From contig OU612073.1 in NCBI GenBank assembly GCA_914767715.1, positions 6,138,001 through 6,202,000 on the forward strand: DNA of 64,000 nucleotides, given 5' to 3'. The DNA is from Membranipora membranacea (taxonomy: Eukaryota > Bryozoa > Gymnolaemata > Cheilostomatida > Membraniporidae). The translations under genes were made by a program, and so were the position numbers. Within the stretch, counting starts at the first letter, position 1; each line of letters begins with the position of its first letter. This document shows positions 38,365 through 48,209 of this stretch, piece by piece. The notes beneath the pieces were generated by a model. The model did not search any database, was not told the origin of the DNA, and saw only the letters and a program-made list of their open reading frames with translations.

Positions 38365-38615
38365 TAAAAAGGTAGTTTTACTAGGTGACTTCGCCATTAA
38401 TTGGAACTCAAAATCCATGGAAAAACAGCACATTCACCAGTGCCTACTTCTGCCAGCCTGCAGCAAGTATGTATAGGTACATCGTTCATCAGTAACCATG
38501 GCAGCAAAATAATGTTAGACCATAATTATGCTAATGCGATTTATTAGTGAACGTCAGTAAGATATTGACAGGTGACAGATCTATTTCTGATCACTAAGCC
38601 ACAATCCTTCAAATT
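38365..38615 (+). mobile_element. Remnant of a LINE endonuclease domain
   Basis: The plus strand reads KKVVLLGDFAINWNS, equivalent to the LINE endonuclease motif LGDFNIDW, and further on SISDH, equivalent to the SDHxx motif. Stops lie between. There is no RT nearby on this strand. It is a degraded fragment inside the gene cluster. Confidence 0.55.
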
Positions 38616-38639
38616 GGTAGAATAAACCTGTAAACAGCA

Positions 38640-39649
38640 GCCCTGCATCTTAGCACAGGAATAAAGACAGCTTCAATTATTTGAGTGTGCAGAGATTACA
38701 TGTTCAAGAGCAAAATTTCTCTTTATCACACTAATATTTTTAGATTAATCACAAAAACAAAATTTGCCGTTGCCAAGTATTCAACATAAATATAAAAAAG
38801 ACCAAATAGAGGAGTCGATATGCCAGGTATCAGAGCGTTTATTACTATAATTAAAATTATCCTCTCCCGGAATAGGACAGCTGCCATACATATGTGAAAC
38901 ATCATAACTGGTTGGCAGTAAGGACCGCTGGCAATAAATCAAATGAAAAATCCCTCTGCAAAGGTGCTATGTATTGTCAGGCAAAATTAGATCGCAACGC
39001 CACCAGTAACTCTCTTCAATCGTCAGGAAATCTCGCCCATGCAATACTAACACATGTTGTCTTAGCAGTATACGCAAATCAAGGATTTGAAAGCCTTTAT
39101 GGTTATATCCTCAAGCTTACTTGCCTGTTGACAGAGGGCTTAGTATTATAGAGGTTTGACAAGCGTGTAGTTGTAGGATTATCACATCTTCAGCAATCAG
39201 TGGAGTGTTTTTCCTCTAAAAATCTGAATATCATGGGTGGGGTTTGAATGGATGCTGAAGGTCACCTGCTCAACTTCTTTTTAGAGTAGCTGCAGTGAGC
39301 TCAAAATGTTGTATTGCTGTTTGCTCTCTTATCAGGGACCAGAAACGATCACCATTGACCTGTAATTCATGGACAGGTACCTTAGAAAACAGTGTGGGTA
39401 ATTGTCAAAACCAATTAAGCTAGGATGCTGAATCATTGGTGGTACAAGGGAAAACCACAAACATTGTCGGACATTTTGACAATGCAATACCGGCCTAATT
39501 CAATATTGATTGAGGCAATTTCCACTAGATATGGAGTATATTTATGTACCGATGTAAGTTCAGCGAGAAAACGGCAACTAATCGTGGGAGTGGAAAACAT
39601 GATGATTTAGAGAAGCACCAATCTGCTTCTGGCATGGCAATATGGAGGT
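38640..39649. other. No recognised gene
   Basis: AT-rich spacer between the LINE remnant and the foldback element. Open frames are short and show no family resemblance. Confidence 0.5.
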
Positions 39650-40149
39650 ATAGACAGTTTTCTGAGCTCTGATTTAGGCCTCAATTTGGAGTTGTCCTCT
39701 CTCCAGTTTGGTACTTTTAACCCGCGCCGCATAGGAAAGACGTGCTGAAAAGAGGGTTATCTTGAAAACCGCTTATAATAGGATAAAAATCATTTTTGGT
39801 TCAGAATCTGCAACATTGAAAACTCATATGGACAAAGTTTGGGAAATAATTTTAGTAATTGGATAGTCAATTATAGCATTTTCTGCCTGTTTTGCGGACA
39901 ATTTGGCAGAAATTTTCATGAGTTTCGTCACTAAAATTAAGATCTATCATTATTCAAGTCGCCAATGTCTCACAGGGTTTTCAATGGTGCAGACTCTGAA
40001 TCAAAAATCATTGTTATCCTATTATATGCGGATTTCAGGATAACCCTCTTTCAGCAGGTTTTTCCTATGCGGTGTGGGTTAAAAGTACCAAACTGGAGAG
40101 AGGACAACTCCGAATTGAGCCATAAATAAGAGCTCAGAAAACTGTCTAT
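39650..40149. repeat. Foldback element, 500 bp, arms about 240 bp
   Basis: Outer ends ATAGACAGTTTTCTGAGCTC and its exact inverse. The arms share GGAGTTGTCCTCTCTCCAGT, AGTTTGGTACTTTTAACCC and GAGGGTTATC. The centre lies near 39900 with a loop of a few tens of bases. No target duplication is obvious and there is no coding content. It lies downstream of gene B. Confidence 0.85.
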
Positions 40150-40643
40150 TGTCTACTATAAATTAATTATTATTGCCGCGTATGGCAATATTGTTTTGTG
40201 CCCCGAGCAACTGTAACATTGTCAAAGATATCATGCACATGCACCTTATCACCTCTTTACTCTCATATCTTTTAGTCTCCTTAATCTTAATAATTATTAT
40301 GAATAGCCGTTTCCCAGAATTTAAAATTGATGTGGGTTAACTCATGAAATCGCTAGAGTCTCAATCCTGGCAATTTGAAAGTTTCAATGGCTGCCAGTGG
40401 TTTGTCAATAATTTGGATTGCAGAATATGTGTGACAGAAGTCTTAAAGTAAGAGCTGCCTGACATGCAAGGTAGACTGCACCACTGCTTCAATCTTCAGA
40501 TTCAAGATAACTTACAGAGTACGGACACTTTGTTTTTTTATTATATTACAAATAAAATGTGTTCTGGATAATGATTCAAAGTCTAGCTGATGCTAAAAAT
40601 TCTTGGGACAATATTTCTAGTACCGTAGGCAGCTGTTTAACAA

Positions 40644-43335
40644 CTAACATATTCCATGAATCTCTATCTCTTGAAAGTTCAAAAATGTTTTGTGCTTGTT
40701 GTAAAGATGAAATGAGACTGATCTTGCTAATCTAAGTGGCTCACAGCTGAATAGAGTGAACTCCGCTGGAATAGTGCCACTGATGTGATCACACAGTTCA
40801 AAATCAGCGTCAGTTGCAGCATTCGTGGTTAGACTTGTTCTGACTGATGGATTGATAGCTCTTTGCGCAACACCTGTAAATTTGAAAAATATTGAAATAG
40901 CAACCAATCACTTATCTTTCTGGAATTAATTGAAGCAGTGACAGCTTGGTTGATATTTGGATGTATCTAAATTGCTCATTGTCAGTTATAGAAAGAATTT
41001 TGATGGTTTTGTTACGTCGACATTTATAGAACATGGCCTGTATTAAAATTAACTTCAGCTTAGTTGATGGTTCTAGGCGTAATATATTCATGTACTAAAT
41101 TGCACTCACCTTGATTTGTCATTCTGTTGAAGAATACAAGAGCGATTACTTCACAGGTAGACTCAAGGTCTACTGACCAATATGGGGCAACTTCCTCTTC
41201 AGTGTGTACTAAGCTTTCATCCCCTGTGTATCCACCATCATTTCCAAGGTCTGCATGACGATAACCAAGGATATCATCCCAGTAATACACTGAGGACATT
41301 GTGGCCGGTTTATCTGCGAAACATGAGCATATGAGTAAAAAGAAATATATATTCATTGGTTGAATATCTTTACTTTTGAGTGCAACGTTTATCTTGACAA
41401 GCTTTCTTCAACAAAAAATACAAAGTTAAATAAATGTACGCATTGGTTTAATTACATCATTGCTTTATAGCTTGATTTCCTCGATGGTGCACGGTCAGAG
41501 AAGAAAGTTTCAAGGGTCTTTGGTAGCATGTGAACTTCTCAACCTCAAATTTGTGCATTCGTTTTGCGTTTTTGAAATTTGATGATTAACATGATGTGAT
41601 TGCAATTCGCAAATGGGTTTGACATAATTAAATACATTTGAGGAATTGAGTCGCCGAGTTGAGCCGCGGAGTTGAGTCGCCGAATTGAGCTGCAGAATTA
41701 AGTTAAGGGCTCTCTGTCTCCCATGCTTACCTCTGGCAAGCATAGTGTCTACAGTCAAAGTATAGACGAGCTGAGTACCTACTCCTGGCTGCTGTCCTAG
41801 ATAATACACTGTATTATAGTTTAAGAGCCGACACATTTTGTCAGACGGAAAGTAATGCACTCCTCGACAAATTTCAAGTCGAAATCGACATTCTTTGAGA
41901 CAGGACTCCAAATTGAAAGTATTGGGTACTTTGAAGTAAAAGCCTAAGTTCATGTTGTCAGTATTCTGTCTGCTATACTGCCAATCATCTATGTGGACCT
42001 TCACTGGGTGAACTGATTGTGAGCATACCTCGGCTGTAATGAATAATTATTGATATTTCAAAATAAACACCTAATGCCTAAGTGTTTCCTCAATTGCTGA
42101 ACATACACTTGATTCACATTAGGTTAATGTCAATCACCAATGATTTAAATGAACAAATAAAACAATCTTCTAATAATGGAATGATTGCAAGCTGTAGTTA
42201 TTAAAACAAATTTAGTAAGCTGGTAAAAACTGTTTAAATTGTGTCCTAGCAGCTTAGTGGCTTAGAACTGCATTGTGCATAACACAACGCAACCATTTAA
42301 CAAATAGATAGGGACAACTCTAATTTTTAAAATGAAATCGGTTTCCCTTGCAGGCACATTTAAGGCATATTGTGTCTCTGCAGCATAATTCTTAAAGGGC
42401 AACCAAGGTTTTGCAGCAATGCATAAATGGGTAGCAAGAATGTACTACGCAGCATCAGCTCCCTGCAAAACGTCATGCAAAACTTCAAGTAGTTGCTGAC
42501 TCTTAGCTGAGTTAAACTTCAGTTTAGGGGAGGTTCAAAGACATTGCTGTAATAATGATAGAGCACAGGCTAAGTATAACAGGAACAGGAAACTGCTCTC
42601 TGTGGTTCCATATTAGTTGAGTTCGACATCATTTTAGCACCTGATTGAGGAAATATTTAAAAATAATTCTCACTGAATAACTATCCGATCTAGATTCGGT
42701 CTTTTTCCCTATGCATAAGGTGCAATCTGCTATCAATCGATGAGAACTTGTTTGAAACCCTGGTTGCCCTTTAGGTCATTAATTCACACATCATTTAAAT
42801 GTTAAATTTATTTGGTCTCCAAGGTACACTGGTTTTGAAATCAAATGATGAGAGTTGAGTTTTTCAACGGAAGGAAGAGCTTGTCTATGTCACAAGATTT
42901 TCCTGCAGGCAAAAAATCTCAAAAAACATCAACCATATTTGATGTGTTGATAGTCCAATCAGTTTTTGACATATTCACAATAGTTTTCTTGCTATATTTT
43001 TAGCATTTTAAAACATTTTCTGCACACAATGATTGAGTTATTTATAACATGAAGTTTTTACCGTCGATGTATGTTTGCTGTAGTGTATCGTTGTTTTGTA
43101 AGCTAGAGAGCCACCATTCTATGTCTCCAACACAGCTGTATGATATAATGCAGATCCCACCTCCTTCACTGTGGGAAAATGCTAAGCAACTTGGATTTTT
43201 TTCACATAAATATGCACAAGATTCAGCTGACATGATCCTGGGAGGTAATGTGAGGGCGTCACCAGGAATAACATGGTCTTCTTGTACCCGGAAGTTGGCT
43301 CCTGTTTTCATTCCATTGATCATAAGCAGAGCAGC
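40644..43335 (-). CDS. PAN-PAN-F5/8C secreted lectin-like gene B (first exon not located)
   Basis: Exons 2-5: 43335-43062 (274 bp), 42033-41731 (303), 41313-41110 (204), 40873-40644 (230, ends HGIC-stop). All are GT-AG and in phase, and all match gene D exactly in length. Module 1 (AESCAYLCEKNPSC..) and module 2 (ESCLKECRFRLEICRGVHYF) look like short PAN/apple folds. The last two exons form an F5/8C or fucolectin-type lectin module (GNDGGYTGDESLVH, PYWSVDLEST, FFNRM, EIEIHGIC). The role is probably extracellular glycan or surface recognition, by family. Exon 2 starts AALLMING, probably the end of the signal peptide. The signal exon expected upstream was not found. Intron 1 carries a 1.5-kb foldback, intron 2 a MITE. 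Confidence 0.8.
42396..42770. mobile_element. TTAA-specific MITE, copy 1 (piggyBac-like target)
   Basis: Ends AGGGCAACCAAGGTTT and inverse AAACCCTGGTTGCCCT; 375 bp. Left flank TTAA, right flank TTAG (one change). It is absent from the corresponding introns of D and B'. It is about 80% alike to copy 2 by eye (for example CTTCAGTTTAGGGGAGGTTC, AACAGGAACAGGAAACTGCT). It lies in intron 2 of gene B. Confidence 0.88.
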
Positions 43336-43910
43336 CTGTGAAAAAAGTATGAACAGCACTTCATGTTGAATGATGATAATTTACTTAAAATAACAGTGAG
43401 GTGTATGAGCTACCATGGCCCATAACTGCCAAACCTTATTGTTCACAGAAAACACCTACTATTTTTTTTTTGTGAGTAGGATTTGCCTATGTGCTCAGAG
43501 CAAACACCTACTAGATTTTCTTTAGCACCTGATTTTGGCTATCAGTTCAGAGTAAAAGCATAGTAGTTCAGAGAAAACGCATGCTATTTTTTTAAAGTGC
43601 TTGATTTTGGCTATGAGCTCAGAGAAAACACCTATATGCCCAGAGAAAACACCTATGTGCTCACAGAAAACACCTATATGCCAAGAGAAAACACCCATGT
43701 GCTCAGAGAAAACACATGCTAAATTTGAACAGTTAACTGATTTTGGCTATGAGCTCACAGCAAATACCTCATAGGTCAGAGCAAACACCTATGTGCTCAG
43801 AGAATATACCTAGTAGTTTGAGAGAAAACACCCTGTTTTTTTCCTGCTTCTGAAATCTTGATGTTTCCAAAGACCTATAAATCGCGTATCAAAGCTCAGC
43901 TTTTAAAGCG

Positions 43911-44030
43911 AGGCTGAATAGCTCAGTGTGTAGACATCTGCCTGGTAATCACTGTCTATAAAGAATCCCATCGAGGTCAGTTTTTTTTTTCAAATGGGTG
44001 CTTAATAACTGGAGCATTTTTACTTTTCCC
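43911..44030 (+). repeat. tRNA-derived SINE copy 1, in the foldback loop
   Basis: GCTGAATAGCTCAGTGTGTAG (A-box) is followed by a decayed T-arm and then a tail AAATGGGTGCTTAATAACTG.. GAGCATTTTTAC. Head and tail are both shared with 47286-47420. It occupies the spacer between the two foldback arms. Confidence 0.7.
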
Positions 44031-44378
44031 AAGGGGGTGTCTTATAAGTGAGGAATTAAGGTAGGTGTTTTCTCTGAGCACATAGGTGTTTTCTCTGGGC
44101 ATATAGGTGTTTTCTCATAGCCAAAATCAGTCGACTGCTAAAAATTAGCATTTGTTTTCTCTGAGCACATGGGTGATTCCTCTGAGTACATGGGTGTTTT
44201 CTCTGAGCACATGGGTGTTTTCTCTGAGCTCATAGCCAGAATCAGTCAACTGTTAAAAATTAGCATGAATTTTCTCTAAACTCATAGCCAAAATCAAGCA
44301 CTGAAAAAAAATAGCACGCATTTTCTCTGAACTACCATGCTTTTACTCTGAACTCATAGCCAAAATCAAGCACTTTAA

Positions 44379-44755
44379 AGGGCAACCAAGGTTTCGCAGC
44401 AATGCATTAATGGGTAGCAAATAATGTGCTGGGCAGCATCAGCTTTGTGCATTACGCGATGCAAAACTCAAAGTAGTTGCTGACTCTAAGCTGGGTAACA
44501 CTTCAGTTTAGGGGAGGTTCCAAGACTTTGCTGTAATAATTATAGAGCACAGGCTAAATAATAACAGGAACAGGAAACTGCTATGTGGTATTCTCTTTTA
44601 GCTGAGTTTGAGTGCCTGATGGAAGAAATGTTTCACAAGAATTCTGGCTGAATAATCATCCGAATTATATTTTGTCTTTTTCTCCATGCAGAAGGTGCAA
44701 TCTGCTATTAATCAATGGCCATCAATGAGAAGTTGTTTGAAACCTTGGTTGCACT
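44379..44755. mobile_element. TTAA-specific MITE, copy 2, with exact TTAA duplication
   Basis: AGGGCAACCAAGGTTT to AAACCTTGGTTGCACT, 377 bp, with TTAA on both sides (44375-44378 and 44756-44759). The left arm of the host foldback (around 43589) preserves the unfilled inverse sequence with a single TTAA. The target duplication is therefore read directly. Confidence 0.92.
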
Positions 44756-45189
44756 TTAAAAAAATAGCATGCGTTTTCTATGAACTACTATGCTTTTACT
44801 CTGAACTGATAGCCAAAATCAGGTGCTAAAGAAAATCTAGTAGGTGTTTGCTCTGAGCAAATCCTGCTCACACAAAAAATGAGTAGGTGTTTTCTGTGAA
44901 CAATAAGGTTTGGCAGTTATTGGCCATGGTAATGAGCAGATACTATTGGTATGGGATTCCTAGGATTGTTTGAAGGAATCTGAACAAGCACTATGCTTTT
45001 GTTGAACCATCTATTTTTGTTCATGGTCCTGATGTACGAATGTCAGCTTCATTTAACAAAAAAATAACCAGCAAGTAGTTGAATTACAATGTTGTTTTTA
45101 AGATCACACACATGAGGAAGCATGTATAGTTGACAGGTACATGTTCAAAAAGTGTGAATGATTGTTAATTCATTTAAATGAAACACACT

Positions 45190-46400
45190 TTGTTAAATAT
45201 GGTTGCAGATACCTGTGTTAAAGTTGAGATAAGAATCAGCTTATGTGTAATGTAAAGATACATCATCCTAAATCCGTCATCTGTCGTCACAGTCTCTGAT
45301 GATATCTGATGGCATAGTTTTACACACTAGTATGACGTCATATTGATCTCTGTATACATCCTTCCTGACGCCTGGTGTTTGTGAGCCATCTCATCATTGT
45401 ATTTCAGCTATCCATTTTACTACATCATCGAACCAAAATCAATATTGTATGTTATATGTGAATTATAGTATGATTTTATACATTAGCTATCAGTCGTTTT
45501 TTTACCTGATCAGCAGTGAATGGTATCAAAACACAGGAAAACAGGAAATTACCTCCAGGGCAACAAGTGCTGATATTAATTAGAAATGATATTGCTATTG
45601 CTATGCATCTGTTGACAAGGAGGCAAGTTTACTAATAAATATTGATTTTCTGAAAAATAAGGGTTGAGTGCGGGGTTCAAATTTTCAACAATAATATGTA
45701 GTGATGGGCAAATCAACAGTGATGACGATCGAGTCGGGTCAAGCTTATACTGAAATTTTCGAGTTGTGTTCGCGCGCGCCAAGGCCAACACAAGCTACCT
45801 ATGTGCCAGCTGACGCTAATTGGACTGTAAATACTTCATTTACACAGTATTGCCAGCTAATTGTTTTTGGAAGTTTATTATTAGAAACAAAATTCGAAAT
45901 TCGAAAGATGCATTAACAAAATTATTGGACTATTAAATAACTCGTTTTTGCCCAATGGCCTGAACTCGATATCGAGCCGACACAAACTTGCCCACACAAA
46001 CTCACCCCAATGAGTTTTGAACTCGAACTTGCCCATCAATTATAATATGTGGGTGATTGATGGCTTTTGTTGAACACAGATAAAATCGCTTAAAATTGAA
46101 GTATTTGTTTGATACTGTGTTATTCTGCTCCTTCAAAAATTGTGTCTCCTCCCTAGTAGTTCTTTTAATTTTTACACTAGATTTAAGGCTGAGTCATAAT
46201 CTAGGTGTGGCTTAAGAAAACTCATACCACCAAATATGAAGATCTGTATACCGGGTTATGCTCTTGTATATATTTCATGACTATGAATTGTGGGGATTCA
46301 TCCTCTCTTTGATGATGAGAGCACAACTCCCAGTATATATTCTGAAATTCCATAGTGAAGTTTCAAAACAATAACAGGGCTCTCAACCTGGAAGGATCCA
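45190..46400. repeat. Duplicated upstream segment of gene B
   Basis: Non-coding DNA with inverted counterparts upstream of gene D (about 53100-53900: AGGAAGGATGTATA, ATATGACGTCAT, GTCAGAGACTGTGACA) and direct counterparts beyond B' (about 37540-38060: AAAAATAAGGGTTGAGTGCG, GGGGATTCATGCTCTCTTTG). It shows the genes were copied by large segmental duplication. It is interrupted by the hAT element at 45699-46041. Confidence 0.8.
45699..46041. mobile_element. hAT-like element with 8-bp target duplication
   Basis: Termini TAGTGATGGGCAA and TTGCCCATCAATT. ATAATATG lies on both sides (45691-45698 and 46042-46049). Homologous DNA near D (about 53380-53400, inverted) and beyond B' (about 37680-37745) lacks it. 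343 bp and no transposase; the open frame inside is not a gene. Confidence 0.8.
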
Positions 46401-47285
46401 AAACCTGAGTTTTGCCAATATTGTGTTGCTGGCGTGAAACGCCCTGTGCACAAACAGCTTATAGTTTTAGAGCTCTGTTAGGCTTGTCAATTGGTCCGGC
46501 CGCCAAAGCCTAAAGAGCAATTTAGGCCTCTGCATATGAATGATACTGGTTATTTAGTTGTTAGCAGATCATTGATATAGAATCACTCTAAAATTCATCC
46601 TGGTTAGTGTATTTCATATATCACATCATAAAATTGTTTCTTTATAATCATACAACTAGACCACACCGAGAGGAATTCCCCAACTTTGATGAACATGAGG
46701 CAAAATCTGAGTTTTTAGCTAGTATTCTAAAATCCCCCGAGTTGCCTGAGTTGAACCCAAAAACCTGAGTAACTCGGGCTAAATCTGAGTGGTTGAGAGC
46801 CCTGCAATAAGCTGTGGTGAATTGAAAAAATTATACAAGATTAACTGCATGATCTGAAGTGACTGGCAAATTTGTGATTCTTCCTCCATCAGGAGACACA
46901 TTTTGACAACTTTGATATAAATTGTGTAATGCTGACATACCGGCCTTTGCAGTATTACAGAAGGGGTTTAGTTAAACAATCTATCCTTCTTTCAAGATGT
47001 TAATCATAATCATAATGTCACCTATCTCAGCCATTGACAATGAAAAAAAGGTAGATAAATTTTATAAGTTATTTTTGTATGTATATTGTATTCTGTCTAA
47101 GTCACATGTGGTTAAGAAATAATATGTTTTATCGCACTAAGAAAGGTTCGGTACTAGTTGTCTAAAATCTGGACCAAAGTACCACCACAAACACTTTATG
47201 TCATTGAACTCAGGTGAGTTGCATATGGGATAGGTTGTATGAGCTATTACAGTGGCGTATATTAGCACTCACGGCCCACGGATTT

Positions 47286-47420
47286 CCGTGAGTGGCTGAA
47301 TAGCTCAGTGTGTAGAGCGTTCGCCTTATAATCACCGTTACTAAGATTGTTGTGGGTTCGAATCCCAACAAGGACAGTTTTTTTTCAAATGGGTGCTTTA
47401 TAACTGGAGCATTTTTACCG
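47286..47420 (+). repeat. tRNA-derived SINE copy 2
   Basis: D-arm GCTC/GAGC, A-box TAGCTCAGTGTGTAGAGCG, T-arm GGGTTCGAATCCC, then a T-run and the tail AAATGGGTGCTTTATAACTG. The same head and tail occur at 43911-44030. The acceptor and anticodon stems are degenerate, so it is a repeat and not a tRNA gene. Confidence 0.72.
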
Positions 47421-47993
47421 TAATCTTCTACTGCTATTGAGTTGTTTTCTGAAAGTACCCAACAGCTCAGTGAGCTATTGAAATACCTCTCTGCTTGCAC
47501 TATTTTGCTACCGATATGCAAAAATTTCCGTGGTGGGAGGGCGCTTAAGCGCCCCTCCCACACCCTCCCTGCCACGCCTATGGCGTTTGGATCGGGCTGC
47601 GCCCGATTATTATGCTCATCTCTGAAAAGTCAGTGAGTGAAATTTTTTAGAATATATGCCCCTGAGCTATTAGGATGAAACTGAATTTTGATATATCATC
47701 AAGTTTTTGACCATAATTTAGATGTGTAAATTAGTTTCATGATGAAATTCGATACTCATACTCTAAATGATCTTCTTATGCCAGAACATCTGAACAACAC
47801 AATGCTTATTAGTTTTCTTTCATCATTGATGATAATGTAGACAACATCCTCTTAGCAGTTCGAGAGAGGTCGTATACCTATCTCTTCTCCTTTCGATTAA
47901 AATGTAAATTTCCTTACGGATATTGGCTCCATGATTAAACTGCCATATTTCTAAACTGCCATTAGTTATTGTTGAAATTTGAAACTATAATAT

Positions 47994-48043
47994 TATCCTT
48001 GACATGACTGATATTCATATGAATATAAGTCATGTCAAGGATA
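47994..48043. repeat. 50-bp near-perfect palindrome upstream of gene C
   Basis: TATCCTTGACATGACTGATA.. is followed with no spacer by its inverse, with one mismatch in 25 pairs; the centre is TTCATATGAA. It lies about 165 bases before the ATG of gene C. It may be a cruciform-forming site, a dimeric factor site or a tiny foldback. Confidence 0.85.
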
Positions 48044-48209
48044 CAAATTTAAATTGACTTTAAAGAGCTCTGTATTTATGTTCAACGCTGTAATTAAAAT
48101 GGCTTAATATATTTGTCTTGATATGTTTAAATGTAATCGGGTATCAGAGGACATGCGAGTTGCAGTCAAAAATTCTACTCTTTCATGAATTTAGCCAGAC
48201 AAAGCAGTC

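Larger units (their letters stand above)
43411..44931. mobile_element. Foldback transposon with 6-bp target duplication, SINE in loop, MITE in right arm
   Basis: Ends TACCATGGCC and GGCCATGGTA. The left arm (43411 to about 43862) is the inverse of the right arm (about 44060-44931 once the 44379-44755 MITE is removed). The arms consist of many imperfect CAGAGAAAACACCTATGTGC units. ATGAGC flanks both sides (43405-43410 and 44932-44937). The homologous site beside gene D (54122-54127) has one ATGAGC and no element, which proves insertion. No transposase is visible. Confidence 0.88.
46400..48209. other. Divergent intergenic region between genes B and C
   Basis: It should contain the promoter of C and perhaps the first exon of B. 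It holds a SINE (47286-47420), a GC-rich imperfect inverted repeat GTGGGAGGGCGCTTAAGCGC.. (about 47535-47563), and a 50-bp palindrome (47994-48043). No exon was recognised. Confidence 0.5.

Noticed and set aside
43450-43810. CRISPR-like array of CAGAGAAAACACC repeats
   Set aside because: Repeat length and spacing are irregular, the units are imperfect, the array is mirrored as a foldback arm, and the genome is eukaryotic.
45701-45916. Plus-strand 71-residue open frame
   Set aside because: It is contained in the hAT-like insertion 45699-46041 and its flank, with no transposase motif.
47210-47575. Minus-strand 121-residue open frame
   Set aside because: It runs antisense across the SINE and a GC-rich inverted repeat and shows no domain.
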